DNA of 64,000 nucleotides from contig CAWUFE020000002.1 of the NCBI GenBank assembly GCA_963921345.3, positions 1,364,001 to 1,428,000 on the forward strand, written 5' to 3'. Shown piece by piece: positions 16,736 through 25,126 of this stretch (its first letter is position 1; the number at the start of each line of letters is the position of its first letter). The DNA is from Hoeflea_A sp963921345 (GTDB taxonomy: Bacteria; Pseudomonadota; Alphaproteobacteria; Rhizobiales; Rhizobiaceae). The translations under genes and the position numbers were made by a program. The notes beneath the pieces are model-generated. The model did not search any database and was not told where the DNA came from. It worked only from the letters and a program-made list of their open reading frames with translations.

Positions 16736-17560
16736 TCAGCTCGCCACCGCCAGTTGACCGGTCGTTTCGGTATCGGCGGCGGCACCGCCCAGGCTGGTCG
16801 AGGTGATTTCCTCCGACAGCTCCGTACCATCGGCGCCGTAGATCATGTGAACGGCATCGCGGGTCAGTTCGCTCACCGGACCGTCGAAGACGACTTCGCC
16901 GGCGGCCATGCCGATCACTCGCTCGCAATAGGATCGCGCGGTGTCGAGCGTGTGCAGGTTGGTGATCACCGTGAGCCCCTCCTGGCGGTTGATGTCGCGC
17001 AGGGAATCCATCACCACCTTGGCATTGAGCGGGTCGAGCGAGGCGATCGGCTCGTCGGCCAGCAGCATTTTCGGCTGCTGCATCAGCGCCCGGGCGATGG
17101 CGACGCGCTGCTGCTGGCCGCCGGAGAGCGTGCCGGCACGCTGCAGCGCCGTCTGGGCAATCCCCAGCCGCTCCAGGGCGGCGATCGCCATGGCCCGCTC
17201 CTCGCGCGAAAACGAGCCGACCAGATTGAGCAGTGTCGAGCGGTGGTTCAGCCGGCCGAGCAGAACGTTGGTCAGAACATTGAGCCGGGGAACGAGATTG
17301 AACTGCTGGAAGATCATCGCGCAGTCGCGCTGCCAGTTGCGAAGCGCGACGCCGTTTAGATCCGACACGCGCGTCTCGTTGAAACGGATGACGCCACTGC
17401 TCGGATCGATCAGCCTGTTCAGCATGCGCAGCAGGGTCGACTTGCCGGCGCCGGAACGGCCGATCACGCCGACCATCTGCCCTTGCGGTATCGTCAGCGA
17501 CACCTCGCGGACCGCGGCGAATTCGCCGAACCGGCGCGTCACTTTCTCAAGCCTCAGCAT
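16736..17560 (-). CDS. phnC: Phosphonate ABC transporter ATP-binding protein
   Basis: A 274-residue ABC ATPase that powers phosphonate import. Walker A is GRSGAGKST, the signature is LSGGQQQRVAIARAL and Walker B is MLLADEPIASLD. The FQQFNLVPRLNVLTNVL Q-loop region is typical of PhnC. It is the first gene of the second phn transcription unit, with its own 210-nt upstream region holding a reversed Pho-box-like repeat. Confidence 0.94.
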   Translation of the reverse strand: MLRLEKVTRRFGEFAAVREVSLTIPQGQMVGVIGRSGAGKSTLLRMLNRLIDPSSGVIRFNETRVSDLNGVALRNWQRDCAMIFQQFNLVPRLNVLTNVLLGRLNHRSTLLNLVGSFSREERAMAIAALERLGIAQTALQRAGTLSGGQQQRVAIARALMQQPKMLLADEPIASLDPLNAKVVMDSLRDINRQEGLTVITNLHTLDTARSYCERVIGMAAGEVVFDGPVSELTRDAVHMIYGADGTELSEEITSTSLGGAAADTETTGQLAVAS

Positions 17561-17624
17561 CGATGCCCCAACCCCTGCTCATCCTAGTCGTTGGGGATGC
17601 GATAAGGGGTCTGCGTGACCGGCC

Positions 17625-17644
17625 AATGTCAGTTTGATGTCAAG
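17625..17644 (+). promoter_or_regulatory. Pho-box-like repeat upstream of phnC (reversed)
   Basis: TGTCA at 17627-17631 and again at 17638-17642 are direct repeats exactly 11 nt apart, the spacing of PhoB half-sites. They read on the plus strand, opposite to phnC, so orientation is not ideal. Control by phosphate starvation fits the genes, but this site is weaker evidence than the one before phnG. Confidence 0.35.
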
Positions 17645-17701
17645 TGTGTAACAATCCACAAAGGTGCCGCGGTTATCCCCGGAAAGTCATCCAACCGCCT
17701 G

Positions 17702-17748
17702 CAAAACAAGCAAAACCGGCCGGTTCGCGCTTCCCGCGGACCGACCGG
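17702..17748 (-). terminator. Terminator-like hairpin after the phnG-phnL-transferase unit
   Basis: Read on the minus strand, GGTCCGCG and CGCGAACC can pair with one mismatch around a short GGAAG loop and are followed by a GC palindrome and a T-rich stretch (TTTTGCTTGTTTTG). It lies about 25 nt past the hexapeptide transferase stop. It may end the first phn transcript, leaving phnCDE to its own promoter. Confidence 0.4.
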
Positions 17749-17770
17749 AACACATCGATGATGTGCCACG

Positions 17771-18379
17771 TCAGATGTACTTTGCGACGAATTGCTCGGC
17801 GGTCAGCGCGCGAAAATCCGCAAGTGCCTGGTGCAAGCGCTCATGGCTCCAGTCCCACCAGGCGATGGTGTCCATGGCGCTGGCGGTCTCGGCGGCGAAA
17901 CGCCGGCGGATGTCCTTCGACGGCACCCCGCCGACAATGGTGTAAGGCTCGACGTTCTTCGACACCACGGCGCCGGCGCCGATCACCGCGCCATTGCCGA
18001 CCGTGACGCCCGGCAGGATGGTGGCACCGTGGCCGATCCAGACGTCGTGGCCGATGACCACGCGGTGGTCTCGACGCCAGTCGAAGAACGCTCCCTCGTT
18101 GCTTTCGCCGGCAAAGTAATCGCCGGCGCGATAGGTGAAATGATGCTGCGTCGCCCGCCAGGTCGGATGGTTCGTGGCGTTGATGCGTACCTGGCTGGCG
18201 ATGTTGGCGAACTTGCCGATGGATGCCGCCCAGACGTCGCCGCCGCGCATGATGTAGGAATAGTCGTCCATCTCGCATTCGCCCATGCGGCAATGCTCGT
18301 CGACCATCGTATAGCGGCCGAAGCGGCAGTCGCGCGTCACCGACGACGGATGGATCGACGGTTCCTCGGAAAGTTTCAT
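17771..18379 (-). CDS. Phosphonate-associated hexapeptide-repeat acyltransferase
   Basis: A 202-residue left-handed beta-helix transferase. Imperfect hexapeptide repeats run from about residue 10 to 160, with GHDVWIGHGATILPGVTVGN as the clearest block. This family (phosphonate metabolism transferase, hexapeptide type) is often encoded with C-P lyase genes; it probably acetylates an aminoalkylphosphonate or related amine, the role PhnO plays elsewhere, but the substrate is unproven. The start at 18379 overlaps the phnL stop (TGATG). Confidence 0.8.
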   Translation of the reverse strand: MKLSEEPSIHPSSVTRDCRFGRYTMVDEHCRMGECEMDDYSYIMRGGDVWAASIGKFANIASQVRINATNHPTWRATQHHFTYRAGDYFAGESNEGAFFDWRRDHRVVIGHDVWIGHGATILPGVTVGNGAVIGAGAVVSKNVEPYTIVGGVPSKDIRRRFAAETASAMDTIAWWDWSHERLHQALADFRALTAEQFVAKYI

Positions 18380-19086
18380 CAGGCAGCGTCTCTGGTTGCG
18401 GAAAACGTCGTCACGTCGATGATCCGGTCGGCCACCGCCTCGCGCACATCCTGATCGTGGAAGATGCCCAGCAGCGCAGTTCCGGCGGCCTTTTTCTGCG
18501 TGATCAGGTCGATGACGACCGCCCGGTTGGCGGCATCGAGCGACGCGGTCGGCTCGTCCAGCAACAGCACCGGATGATCGGTGATGAAGCCGCGGGCGAT
18601 GTTGACCCGCTGCTGCTCGCCACCGGAAAATGTCGCGGGCGGCAGCGACCACAGCTTCTCCGGCAGATTGAGCTGCTCCAGCAGCGCCGAGGCCCGCCGG
18701 CGCGCGGTGTCCGCGTCGGTTCCCTGGATCAGCAACGGCTCGGCTACCACGTCGACGGCGGCGACCCGCGGCACCGTGCGAAGGAACTGGCTGACATAGC
18801 CGATGACATCGCGGCGGATGCGCAAAACCGTGCGCGGATCGGCACTGGCGAGGTCGACGGTGACATCGTCCTGGGTGACCAGGATCTGTCCCTCATCGAC
18901 AGAATAATTGCCGTACAGCATTTTCAGGATCGAGCTCTTGCCGATGCCGGACGGCCCGCCGAGCACGGCGCATTCGCCGGCGGCCACCGAGAAGGTGACG
19001 TTGGCGATGACGGGAAGCCGGATGCCGTCGCGCAGATGCATGGTGAAGCTCTTTGCGACTTCGGAAACGACCAGCGGTGTTGCCAT
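18379..19086 (-). CDS. phnL: C-P lyase system ATP-binding protein PhnL
   Basis: A 235-residue ABC-type ATPase of the C-P lyase core system, needed with PhnGHI for making ribose 1-phosphonate triphosphate. Walker A is GGPSGIGKSS, the signature FSGGEQQRVNIARGF, Walker B VLLLDEPTASLD. ATG 19086 is preferred to GTG 19092 because AGGAG stands 7-8 nt before the ATG but abuts the GTG. Gap to phnK is 10 nt. Confidence 0.93.
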   Translation of the reverse strand: MATPLVVSEVAKSFTMHLRDGIRLPVIANVTFSVAAGECAVLGGPSGIGKSSILKMLYGNYSVDEGQILVTQDDVTVDLASADPRTVLRIRRDVIGYVSQFLRTVPRVAAVDVVAEPLLIQGTDADTARRRASALLEQLNLPEKLWSLPPATFSGGEQQRVNIARGFITDHPVLLLDEPTASLDAANRAVVIDLITQKKAAGTALLGIFHDQDVREAVADRIIDVTTFSATRDAA

Positions 19087-19096
19087 GACCACTCTC

Positions 19097-19873
19097 CTAA
19101 ACCTGCAGGATCGATGAAACGAGAAGCTGGGTGTAGGGCTCGCGCGGATCGTCGAGCACCCGGTCGGTCAGCCCGTGCTCGACCACCCGGCCGTCCTTCA
19201 TCACCATCATGCGGTGCGACAGCAGCCGGGCGACAGCGAGGTCGTGGGTGACGACGATCGCCGCCAGGCCGAGATCGTTGACCAGCCCGCGCACCAGGTC
19301 GAGCAGCCGGGCCTGCACCGAGACGTCGAGCCCCCCGGTCGGCTCGTCCATGAAAACCAGGCGTGGTCCGGTAACCAGGTTGCGGGCGATCTGCAGGCGC
19401 TGACGCATGCCGCCGGAGAAGGCCCGCGGCTGGTCGTCGATGCGGTCGGTGGCGATCTCCACCCGCTCCAGCCAGTCGGACGCGATGCCGCGGATGTTGC
19501 CGTAATGGCGTTCGCCGATCGCCATCAGCCGTTCGCCGACATTGGCGCCGGCCGAAACGGTCATGCGCAAGCCCTCGGCCGGGTTCTGGTGCACGAAGCC
19601 CCAGTCGGTGCGCATCAGGAAGCGCCGCTCGGCCTCGCCGAGCTCGTAGAGATTGCGGAAGACGCCGTCGCGCATGCAGTATTCGACGGTGCCGGAGGTC
19701 GGCAACATGCGGGTCGAGATGCAGTCGAGCAACGTCGTCTTGCCGGAGCCGGATTCACCGACAACGGCCAGCACTTCGCCGGGCCACAATTCGAACGACA
19801 CCTCGCGGCAGCCGACACGGCTGCCGTAGAACTTGGTGACGCCGCCGACGCGCAGCAGGGGCTGGTCGCTCAT
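19097..19873 (-). CDS. phnK: C-P lyase system ATP-binding protein PhnK
   Basis: A 258-residue ABC-type ATPase that docks on the PhnGHIJ core. Walker A GESGSGKTT, signature FSGGMRQRLQIARNL and Walker B RLVFMDEPTGGLD are intact. The start overlaps the phnJ stop by 4 nt (ATGA). Confidence 0.94.
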   Translation of the reverse strand: MSDQPLLRVGGVTKFYGSRVGCREVSFELWPGEVLAVVGESGSGKTTLLDCISTRMLPTSGTVEYCMRDGVFRNLYELGEAERRFLMRTDWGFVHQNPAEGLRMTVSAGANVGERLMAIGERHYGNIRGIASDWLERVEIATDRIDDQPRAFSGGMRQRLQIARNLVTGPRLVFMDEPTGGLDVSVQARLLDLVRGLVNDLGLAAIVVTHDLAVARLLSHRMMVMKDGRVVEHGLTDRVLDDPREPYTQLLVSSILQV

Positions 19874-20760
19874 CGGGCGGCCTCCTCGGGATTGGCCGCA
19901 GCCGGGCCGGTGTGGCCTGCTTCGCGGCGTTTTTCGCAGTGATCGGTGTCGGAGCAGACGAACATGCGGCCGCCCTTGTCATCGAGAACGACCTCGTCGA
20001 GATAGACGTTCACGGCACCGCACAGGGCGCAGGGCTCTTCGAATTTCTGCACCTCGAACGGATGGTCGTCGAAATCGAGGCTGACGACGTCCGTGTATGG
20101 AGGCACCGCGTAGATGCGCTTTTCGCGGCCGGCGCCGAAGAGCTGCAACGCCTGCGACCGGTGCATCTTGGGATTGTCGAATTTGGGCGTCGGCGACGGG
20201 TCCATGACGTAGCGGTCCTTGACCTTCACCGGATAAGCATAGGTCGTGGCGATGTGCCCGTTCTTGGCGATGTCCTCGTAGAGCTTGACGTGCATCAGCC
20301 CGTATTCCTCGAGCGCGTGCATCTTGCGGGTCTCGGTCTCGCGCGGCTCGAGGAAACGCAACGGCTCGGGGATCGGCACCTGGTAGACCAGCACCTGGTC
20401 TTCCGTCAGCGTCTCCTCGGGAATGCGGTGGCGGGTCTGGATGACCGTCGCCTTGCCCGTCTCCGTGGTGACCGCGACATTGGCGACCTTCTGGAAGAAA
20501 GCGCGGATCGATACCGCATTGGTGGTGTCGTCGGCACCCTGGTCGATGACCTTGAGCGTATCGTCGGGGCCGATGACCGAAGCGGTCACCTGAACGCCTC
20601 CGGTGCCCCAGCCATAGGGCATCGGCATTTCGCGGCTGGCAAACGGCACCTGATAGCCGGGGATGGCAATGGCCTTGAGGATCGCCCGGCGGATCATCCG
20701 CTTGGTCTGTTCGTCGAGATAGGCGAAATTGTAGTTCGCCAGTGTCGAATGCACGGTCAT
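19870..20760 (-). CDS. phnJ: Alpha-D-ribose 1-methylphosphonate 5-phosphate C-P lyase
   Basis: A 296-residue radical-SAM-type enzyme that cleaves the carbon-phosphorus bond. Cys244, Cys247, Cys269 and Cys275 (CALC and later CSDTDHC) keep the spacing of E. coli Cys241, 244, 266 and 272, three of which bind the iron-sulfur cluster and the last of which acts as thiyl radical. Gly35 (IPGYQVPF) matches the radical Gly32. All catalytic residues are therefore present. The start overlaps the phnI stop by 4 nt. Confidence 0.96.
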   Translation of the reverse strand: MTVHSTLANYNFAYLDEQTKRMIRRAILKAIAIPGYQVPFASREMPMPYGWGTGGVQVTASVIGPDDTLKVIDQGADDTTNAVSIRAFFQKVANVAVTTETGKATVIQTRHRIPEETLTEDQVLVYQVPIPEPLRFLEPRETETRKMHALEEYGLMHVKLYEDIAKNGHIATTYAYPVKVKDRYVMDPSPTPKFDNPKMHRSQALQLFGAGREKRIYAVPPYTDVVSLDFDDHPFEVQKFEEPCALCGAVNVYLDEVVLDDKGGRMFVCSDTDHCEKRREAGHTGPAAANPEEAAR

Positions 20761-21866
20761 TCCGCGGCCTCCAGCGTGTCCTCGTCGCCCTTCTGCTGGG
20801 CTTCCTCGAATTCCCGGCGCATGCGGCGCACCAGATCGAGTTCGGCCTGGAAGTCGACGTAATGCGGCAGTTTCAGGTGCTCGACAAAGCCTGTCGCCTG
20901 CACGTTGTCCGCGTGCGAGATGACGAATTCCTCGTCCTGCGCCGGTGCGGTTAGGTCGTCACCGAGTTCGCGCGCCCGCAGCGAACGGTCGACCAGCGAC
21001 ATCGACATGGCCTTGCGCTCGCTCTGGCCGAAGACCAGGCCGTAGCCGCGGGTGAATTGCGGCGGCGACTTGGCCGAGCCCTTGAACTGGTTGACCATCT
21101 GGCATTCGGTGACGCGGATGCGGCCGAGCGAAACGGAAAAGCCGAGTTCCGGTACGTCGAGTTCGACCTCAACCTCGCCGATGCGAATTTCGCCGGCAAA
21201 GGGATGGCTGCGGCCGAAGCCGCGCTGGGTCGAATAGCCGAGCGCCAGCAGGAAGCCTTCGTCGCCGCGCGCCAGCGCCTGCAGGCGCACGTCGCGAGCC
21301 ATGGGGAACTCCATCGGCTCGCGGGTCAGGTCGCCGGTGACGTGATCGTCCGGCAGGTCGCCGTCGCCTTCGATCAGCCCCTCATGGGCGAGGATTTCGG
21401 AGACTCGCGGCGTGCGCCCGTCCTCGCTGTCGCGCTGTTCGGGCGCCTCCACCTCGGCGTCCGTCATCAGGTCCGGATCGAGCAGGCGATGGGTGTAGTC
21501 GAACGTCGGCCCGAGCAGTTGCCCGCCGGGCAGATCCTTGTAGGTCGCCGAGATGCGCCGCTCGATCAGCATGGCCCCGGTGTCGACAGGCTTCGAATGT
21601 CCGAAGCGCGGCAACGTGGTGCGATAGGCGCGCAACAGGAAGACCGCCTCGATCAGATCGCCGCGCGCCTGCTTGACGGCGAGCGCGGCGAGTTCCCGGT
21701 CGTAGAGCGAGCCCTCGCTCATCACCCGGTCGACGGCAAGGCCGAGCTGCTCGACGATCTGCTCCAGCGTCAGTGCCGGCACCGACCGGTTGCCACGGCG
21801 CCGATCGGCCAGCAGCTTGTGGGCATTCTGGATGGCGGCTTCGCCGCCCTTGACGGCTACATACAT
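20757..21866 (-). CDS. phnI: C-P lyase core subunit PhnI
   Basis: A 369-residue core subunit, normal length, that provides the nucleosidase/transferase active site displacing adenine from ATP with the phosphonate. Recognised from MYVAVKGGEAAIQNAHKLL at the N-terminus and the FGRSHPFAGEIRIG and CQMVNQFKGS blocks. It overlaps phnH by 10 nt. Confidence 0.95.
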   Translation of the reverse strand: MYVAVKGGEAAIQNAHKLLADRRRGNRSVPALTLEQIVEQLGLAVDRVMSEGSLYDRELAALAVKQARGDLIEAVFLLRAYRTTLPRFGHSKPVDTGAMLIERRISATYKDLPGGQLLGPTFDYTHRLLDPDLMTDAEVEAPEQRDSEDGRTPRVSEILAHEGLIEGDGDLPDDHVTGDLTREPMEFPMARDVRLQALARGDEGFLLALGYSTQRGFGRSHPFAGEIRIGEVEVELDVPELGFSVSLGRIRVTECQMVNQFKGSAKSPPQFTRGYGLVFGQSERKAMSMSLVDRSLRARELGDDLTAPAQDEEFVISHADNVQATGFVEHLKLPHYVDFQAELDLVRRMRREFEEAQQKGDEDTLEAAE

Positions 21867-22492
21867 GCTTCACCCTCCTCCGAGCCGGCTATCCGGGTGG
21901 TGCGCGGCAGGCCGATCACGCCCTCGGGCGCTGCCAGGATGACGTCGACGCCGCGCGGGAAGCGACGGCGGTTACCGGCCCACTGTTCGCCGAAATGCGG
22001 CGGCAGGCCGACGGGTTCGACAACCGCGCTCTCCTTGATGCCGGGGCCGGTGAGGCGAAGCGCCGGACCGCCGGTCAGGCTGTCGATCTGCAGGATCAGC
22101 GTCGTCGACCGGTCGGGATATTCCTGGGTGCCCTGCGAGAAGCTCTCCAGCGACGGCAGGACAGCCGGTTCGGCAACGATGGCGAATTGCGCGTCGATCT
22201 GCTGGCTGACAACAGGCGCGGCGGTGTGGAAGGTCAGCCAGCCGGCGACGTCGTCGATCTTCGCCAGCTGCGGGTCCAGCCAGATCCTGGTGTCATGGTC
22301 GAACAGCGTCGTGGCGATGGCACCGACGGTTGGTGACAGCGGCGCCGGCGGCGTCGCCACCGGATCGATCGCGTATGTGGTGCCGGGCCGGGCCAGCGCG
22401 TTCATGACGGCGCGGAACACCGACTGGGCATCGAAGACCGGTTCGGTCAGTCCGCCGCGGTAGATCGCGCTATTCGAGGCTTGTGTCTCCAT
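21857..22492 (-). CDS. phnH: C-P lyase core subunit PhnH
   Basis: A 211-residue core subunit of the PhnGHIJ complex. Family marks are the N-terminal VFDAQSVFRAVMNALARPG and the FPRGVDVILAAPEGVIGLPR C-terminal block. ATG 22492 overlaps the phnG stop (TGATG); longer frames upstream lie within phnG. Confidence 0.94.
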   Translation of the reverse strand: METQASNSAIYRGGLTEPVFDAQSVFRAVMNALARPGTTYAIDPVATPPAPLSPTVGAIATTLFDHDTRIWLDPQLAKIDDVAGWLTFHTAAPVVSQQIDAQFAIVAEPAVLPSLESFSQGTQEYPDRSTTLILQIDSLTGGPALRLTGPGIKESAVVEPVGLPPHFGEQWAGNRRRFPRGVDVILAAPEGVIGLPRTTRIAGSEEGEACM

Positions 22493-22971
22493 CAATCCTC
22501 TCCCCGCACCATGGTGAAAAAGTCGACACGCGTGGCGGCCGTCTCGTCCCGGCGCGCCGAGTCTTCGGATGCCAGACGGCCGCGGATGGGCGACAGGATT
22601 TTTTGCTCGACCGCCTCGCGCTGGCTTTCGTCCTGCCACAGCGCGTCGAAGATCGCCGCGTGGAGAACCTTGTCGCCATCGGTGCCCAGCGCGTGGGCGT
22701 GCCCGACCGTGCCGGTCGATAGCTCCACCGTTGCGCGCGTGACCGTGGCCTCGCCGAGATTGAAGGGTGCGCCGCCACCGCCCATGCGACCGCGGACCAT
22801 CACCAGTCCGGTTTCGGGTCCACGCACCGGGAGGACGTCCGGTTGCTCCGGCCAGTCGTTCCAGGCTTTTTCCAATTCGTCCGGTTCGGCCCGCGCCAGC
22901 ACGGCCATGGCCGCCTGACGCGCCGCCTGGACCGGCGTCAGTTCCGCCGCATCGCCTGTTTGATCGCTCAT
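22492..22971 (-). CDS. phnG: C-P lyase core subunit PhnG
   Basis: A 159-residue subunit, first gene of the C-P lyase operon. VRGPETGLVMVRGRMGGGG, PFNLGEATVTRATVEL and VGHAHALGTDGDKVLHAA are characteristic. ATG 22971 has AGGAAATCC upstream; a GTG at 22983 is less good. The upstream region carries the operator and Pho box listed separately. Confidence 0.94.
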   Translation of the reverse strand: MSDQTGDAAELTPVQAARQAAMAVLARAEPDELEKAWNDWPEQPDVLPVRGPETGLVMVRGRMGGGGAPFNLGEATVTRATVELSTGTVGHAHALGTDGDKVLHAAIFDALWQDESQREAVEQKILSPIRGRLASEDSARRDETAATRVDFFTMVRGED

Positions 22972-22983
22972 GGATTTCCTCAC

Positions 22984-23010
22984 TTGTCTATTGATCTAGA
23001 CAACTAGACA
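22984..23010. promoter_or_regulatory. Operator-like palindrome, probable PhnF site
   Basis: TTGTCTA (22984-22990) and TAGACAA (22997-23003) form a perfect inverted repeat with a 6-nt spacer, and a further TAGACA half-site follows at 23005-23010. It lies in the 96-nt gap between divergent phnG and phnF. GntR/HutC regulators bind such sites, so autoregulation and repression of the operon by PhnF is the natural reading. Confidence 0.6.
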
Positions 23011-23037
23011 TCTTGATGTTAGCTGTAGATCGCCAAG

Positions 23038-23055
23038 ATGACAATCGTATGACGG
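23038..23055 (-). promoter_or_regulatory. Pho box upstream of phnG
   Basis: On the minus strand the sequence reads CCGTCATACGATTGTCAT: two GTCAT half-sites 11 nt apart in the direction of phnG, very near the PhoB consensus CTGTCAT-N4-CTGTCAT. It ends 67 nt upstream of the phnG ATG and supports induction on phosphate starvation. Confidence 0.7.
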
Positions 23056-23067
23056 GAGTCGTGATTT

Positions 23068-23817
23068 ATGAGCCTGGTGGAACGCCACAGCGGCATCTCT
23101 CTGTGGCGGCAAATCGCCGATCAGATCCGGGTGGCGATCGGCACCGGCGAATTCGACGGTCAGGAGACGCTGCCCGGCGAAATCGCCCTGGCCAAGCGCT
23201 TCGACGTCAACCGTCATACGGTGCGCAACGCCATTGCGGCGCTAACCCGCGAGGGCGTGCTGCGGGTCGAACAGGGGCGCGGCACATTCATAGAGCGTCG
23301 CGAAAGGCTGCGCTATCCGGTGGGACGCCGCACCCGCTTTTCAGAAGGCCTGGCGCGCCAGATGCGGCAACGCGGCGGCCGTCTCAAAGAGCATCGGGTG
23401 GAGGCGGCGACGGATCCGGTCGCCAAGGCCCTCAACCTGGAGACCGGCTCGCCGGTGGCGCGCTTCGAGACGGTCAGTTCCGCCGACGGGGTCCCGATCT
23501 CGGCTTCGACAAGCTGGGTCGATGCCGTTCGCTTTGCGGATTTCGCCGACACGTTCAAGCGGCTTCGATCCGTCACCGCCACCTTCAAATCCTGCGGCAT
23601 CGACGACTATGTCCGCGTCTCGACCCGCATTTCCGCCCGTCATGCGAGCCCGGAGATGCTCACAGACCTGCAGCTGTCGCCCGGCGCCATCGTGCTGGTG
23701 ACCGAGGCGATCAACACCGAGCTCGACGGCACGCCCCTGCAATACGCCATCACCAGCTTCGCCGCTGACCGCGTCGAGATCGATATCGACCACAGCGCCG
23801 GCCAATTCGGGGTATAA
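23068..23817 (+). CDS. phnF: GntR-family phosphonate regulator PhnF
   Basis: A 249-residue regulator with an N-terminal winged helix (about 12-75, including GEIALAKRFDVNRHTVRNAI) and a C-terminal UTRA ligand domain (about 90-240), the HutC/PhnF arrangement. It is divergent from phnG and probably represses the C-P lyase operon until a phosphonate or phosphate-related ligand binds. GGGAG lies 10 nt before ATG 23068. Confidence 0.92.
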   Translation: MSLVERHSGISLWRQIADQIRVAIGTGEFDGQETLPGEIALAKRFDVNRHTVRNAIAALTREGVLRVEQGRGTFIERRERLRYPVGRRTRFSEGLARQMRQRGGRLKEHRVEAATDPVAKALNLETGSPVARFETVSSADGVPISASTSWVDAVRFADFADTFKRLRSVTATFKSCGIDDYVRVSTRISARHASPEMLTDLQLSPGAIVLVTEAINTELDGTPLQYAITSFAADRVEIDIDHSAGQFGV

Positions 23818-23848
23818 GGCGACCTCCCCTGCTTCGAGGACAGAAAGG

Positions 23849-24136
23849 ATGGACCCCATGTCCGAACAAGACGAGGAAGTGGTCGTGATACCGCTTCCGA
23901 CGGACGACAACCGGGTGACATACGCAACGGCCCGCCTGGTTTACGAGAACGACCGGCCGTTCGCGGAAGCGATCGTGGCGATCCCCAACACCACTTTCGC
24001 GCCGCCCAAGCGCATTTCGCTGTCGCCCCACAGTCTGACGCGGCTGCGTCCGGGTTCCGCCGGACGGTCGGCGCTCTATCTCTATGAAGGAATGATCCTC
24101 AGCCGCCCGACGGGAAACGAAAAAGGGTTCCACTGA
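23849..24136 (+). CDS. Hypothetical protein
   Basis: A 95-residue protein, 31 nt after phnF on the same strand. The middle has alternating hydrophobic residues (VTYATARLVYENDRPFAEAI) followed by a proline-rich KRISLSPHSL stretch. No signal peptide or membrane segment. An alternative start is ATG 23858 (MSEQDEE). No family recognised. Confidence 0.6.
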   Translation: MDPMSEQDEEVVVIPLPTDDNRVTYATARLVYENDRPFAEAIVAIPNTTFAPPKRISLSPHSLTRLRPGSAGRSALYLYEGMILSRPTGNEKGFH

Positions 24137-24160
24137 AACGGCGCTTGAAGGGAGCGGGGT

Positions 24161-24865
24161 TTGACGGAAGACAGGCGCATCGGCGGCATGAAACCAGCAA
24201 TCTGGGCCGTTCTGCTGGGCGAGTATATCGGCATTGCCGTCGTCCTGTTCTGGACCGCCGGAACGGTCGACTGGCCTGCCGGATGGACCTTCCTGATCCT
24301 GTTCGTCCTGTGCGTCACGCCGATGTCCGTCGGGCTGGCGCGACACGATCCGGCGCTGATCGAGGAGCGGCTGAAAATTCTGCCGCAGAAGCAACAGCCC
24401 CTCTGGGATCGCATTTTGATGGTCCTGCTGATCGTGCTGATCGGGCTCTGGCTGGCACTACCGGGCCTGGATGCGGTGCGCAATGGCTGGTCGGTGATGC
24501 CCGTCTGGCTGGAGGCAATCGGCGGGATCGGCGTCGTCCTCACCCTGTGGGCCAATTTCGCCGTGATGCGCCAAAACACCTTTCTGGCCCCGACCGTGCG
24601 CATTCAGGAAGAACGCGGTCACAGGGTCATCACCACCGGCGCCTACGGCATCGTGCGCCACCCCTTCTATGCCACCCTCGGCCCGTTTTTCCTGGCCGCC
24701 GCATTGTTGCTCGGGTCCTGGACTGCGGTGCTGATTTCGATCGTCATCATTGTGGTTTTCGGTTGGCGCGCGGTCCGCGAGGAGATGCATCTGCAGGACA
24801 ATCTCGAAGGTTACGCGGACTACATGCAAAAAGTGCGCTACCGGCTGGTTCCGGGAGTCTGGTGA
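24161..24865 (+). CDS. Isoprenylcysteine carboxyl methyltransferase-family membrane protein
   Basis: A 234-residue protein with five to six membrane segments. The C-terminal third has the ICMT/phospholipid-methyltransferase pattern: GAYGIVRHPFYA (RHPxY motif for S-adenosylmethionine binding) followed by REEMHL and GYADYMQKVRYRLVP. It probably methylates a lipid or small hydrophobic acceptor in the membrane; the true substrate is unknown. The frame opens with TTG 24161 behind GGGAG; ATG 24188 (MKPAIW) is the alternative. Confidence 0.75.
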   Translation: MTEDRRIGGMKPAIWAVLLGEYIGIAVVLFWTAGTVDWPAGWTFLILFVLCVTPMSVGLARHDPALIEERLKILPQKQQPLWDRILMVLLIVLIGLWLALPGLDAVRNGWSVMPVWLEAIGGIGVVLTLWANFAVMRQNTFLAPTVRIQEERGHRVITTGAYGIVRHPFYATLGPFFLAAALLLGSWTAVLISIVIIVVFGWRAVREEMHLQDNLEGYADYMQKVRYRLVPGVW

Positions 24866-24881
24866 CCTGACCGGCAGTCGA

Positions 24882-24909
24882 GGCCGCGCCCGAAAAAACG
24901 GGCGCGGCC
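24882..24909. terminator. Hairpin between convergent genes
   Basis: GGCCGCGCCCG (24882-24892), six A residues, then CGGGCGCGGCC (24899-24909): a perfect 11-bp stem. It sits 16 nt past the methyltransferase stop and 5 nt before the tautomerase stop. T-tracts are lacking, but its place suggests a bidirectional transcript end. Confidence 0.6.
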
Positions 24910-24913
24910 CCGC

Positions 24914-25126
24914 TCATTTCGATCCTGCCGACTTGGCCCGCCAGGCGAGCGCCGGCATTCCGCCGACGCCCCAATTGTCGGTATCGACCTCGTCGATGAC
25001 GACATGCGTCGTGGCCGGCGACTTGTCGAGCACATCCACCAGCAGTGTGGTGACGCCCTCGATCAGCCTTTCCTTCTGCTGGCGGGTAACCCCCTCGCGG
25101 GTCACGCGGATATTGACGTAGGGCAT
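24914..25126 (-). CDS. 4-oxalocrotonate tautomerase-family protein
   Basis: A 70-residue protein beginning MPYVNIRV: after Met removal the catalytic Pro1 is exposed. LIEGVTTLLVDVL and THVVIDEVDTDNWGVGG match the 4-OT fold, typically 60-75 residues and hexameric. The start overlaps the stop of the NTF2-like gene by 1 nt. It belongs to a GST/NTF2-like/tautomerase operon of probable aromatic or enone detoxification role (inference). Confidence 0.85.
   Translation of the reverse strand: MPYVNIRVTREGVTRQQKERLIEGVTTLLVDVLDKSPATTHVVIDEVDTDNWGVGGMPALAWRAKSAGSK

Noticed and set aside
18380..18652. In-frame N-terminal extension of the hexapeptide transferase into phnL
   Set aside because: The extra residues are an out-of-frame reading of the PhnL ATPase; the TGATG overlap gives a natural start at 18379.
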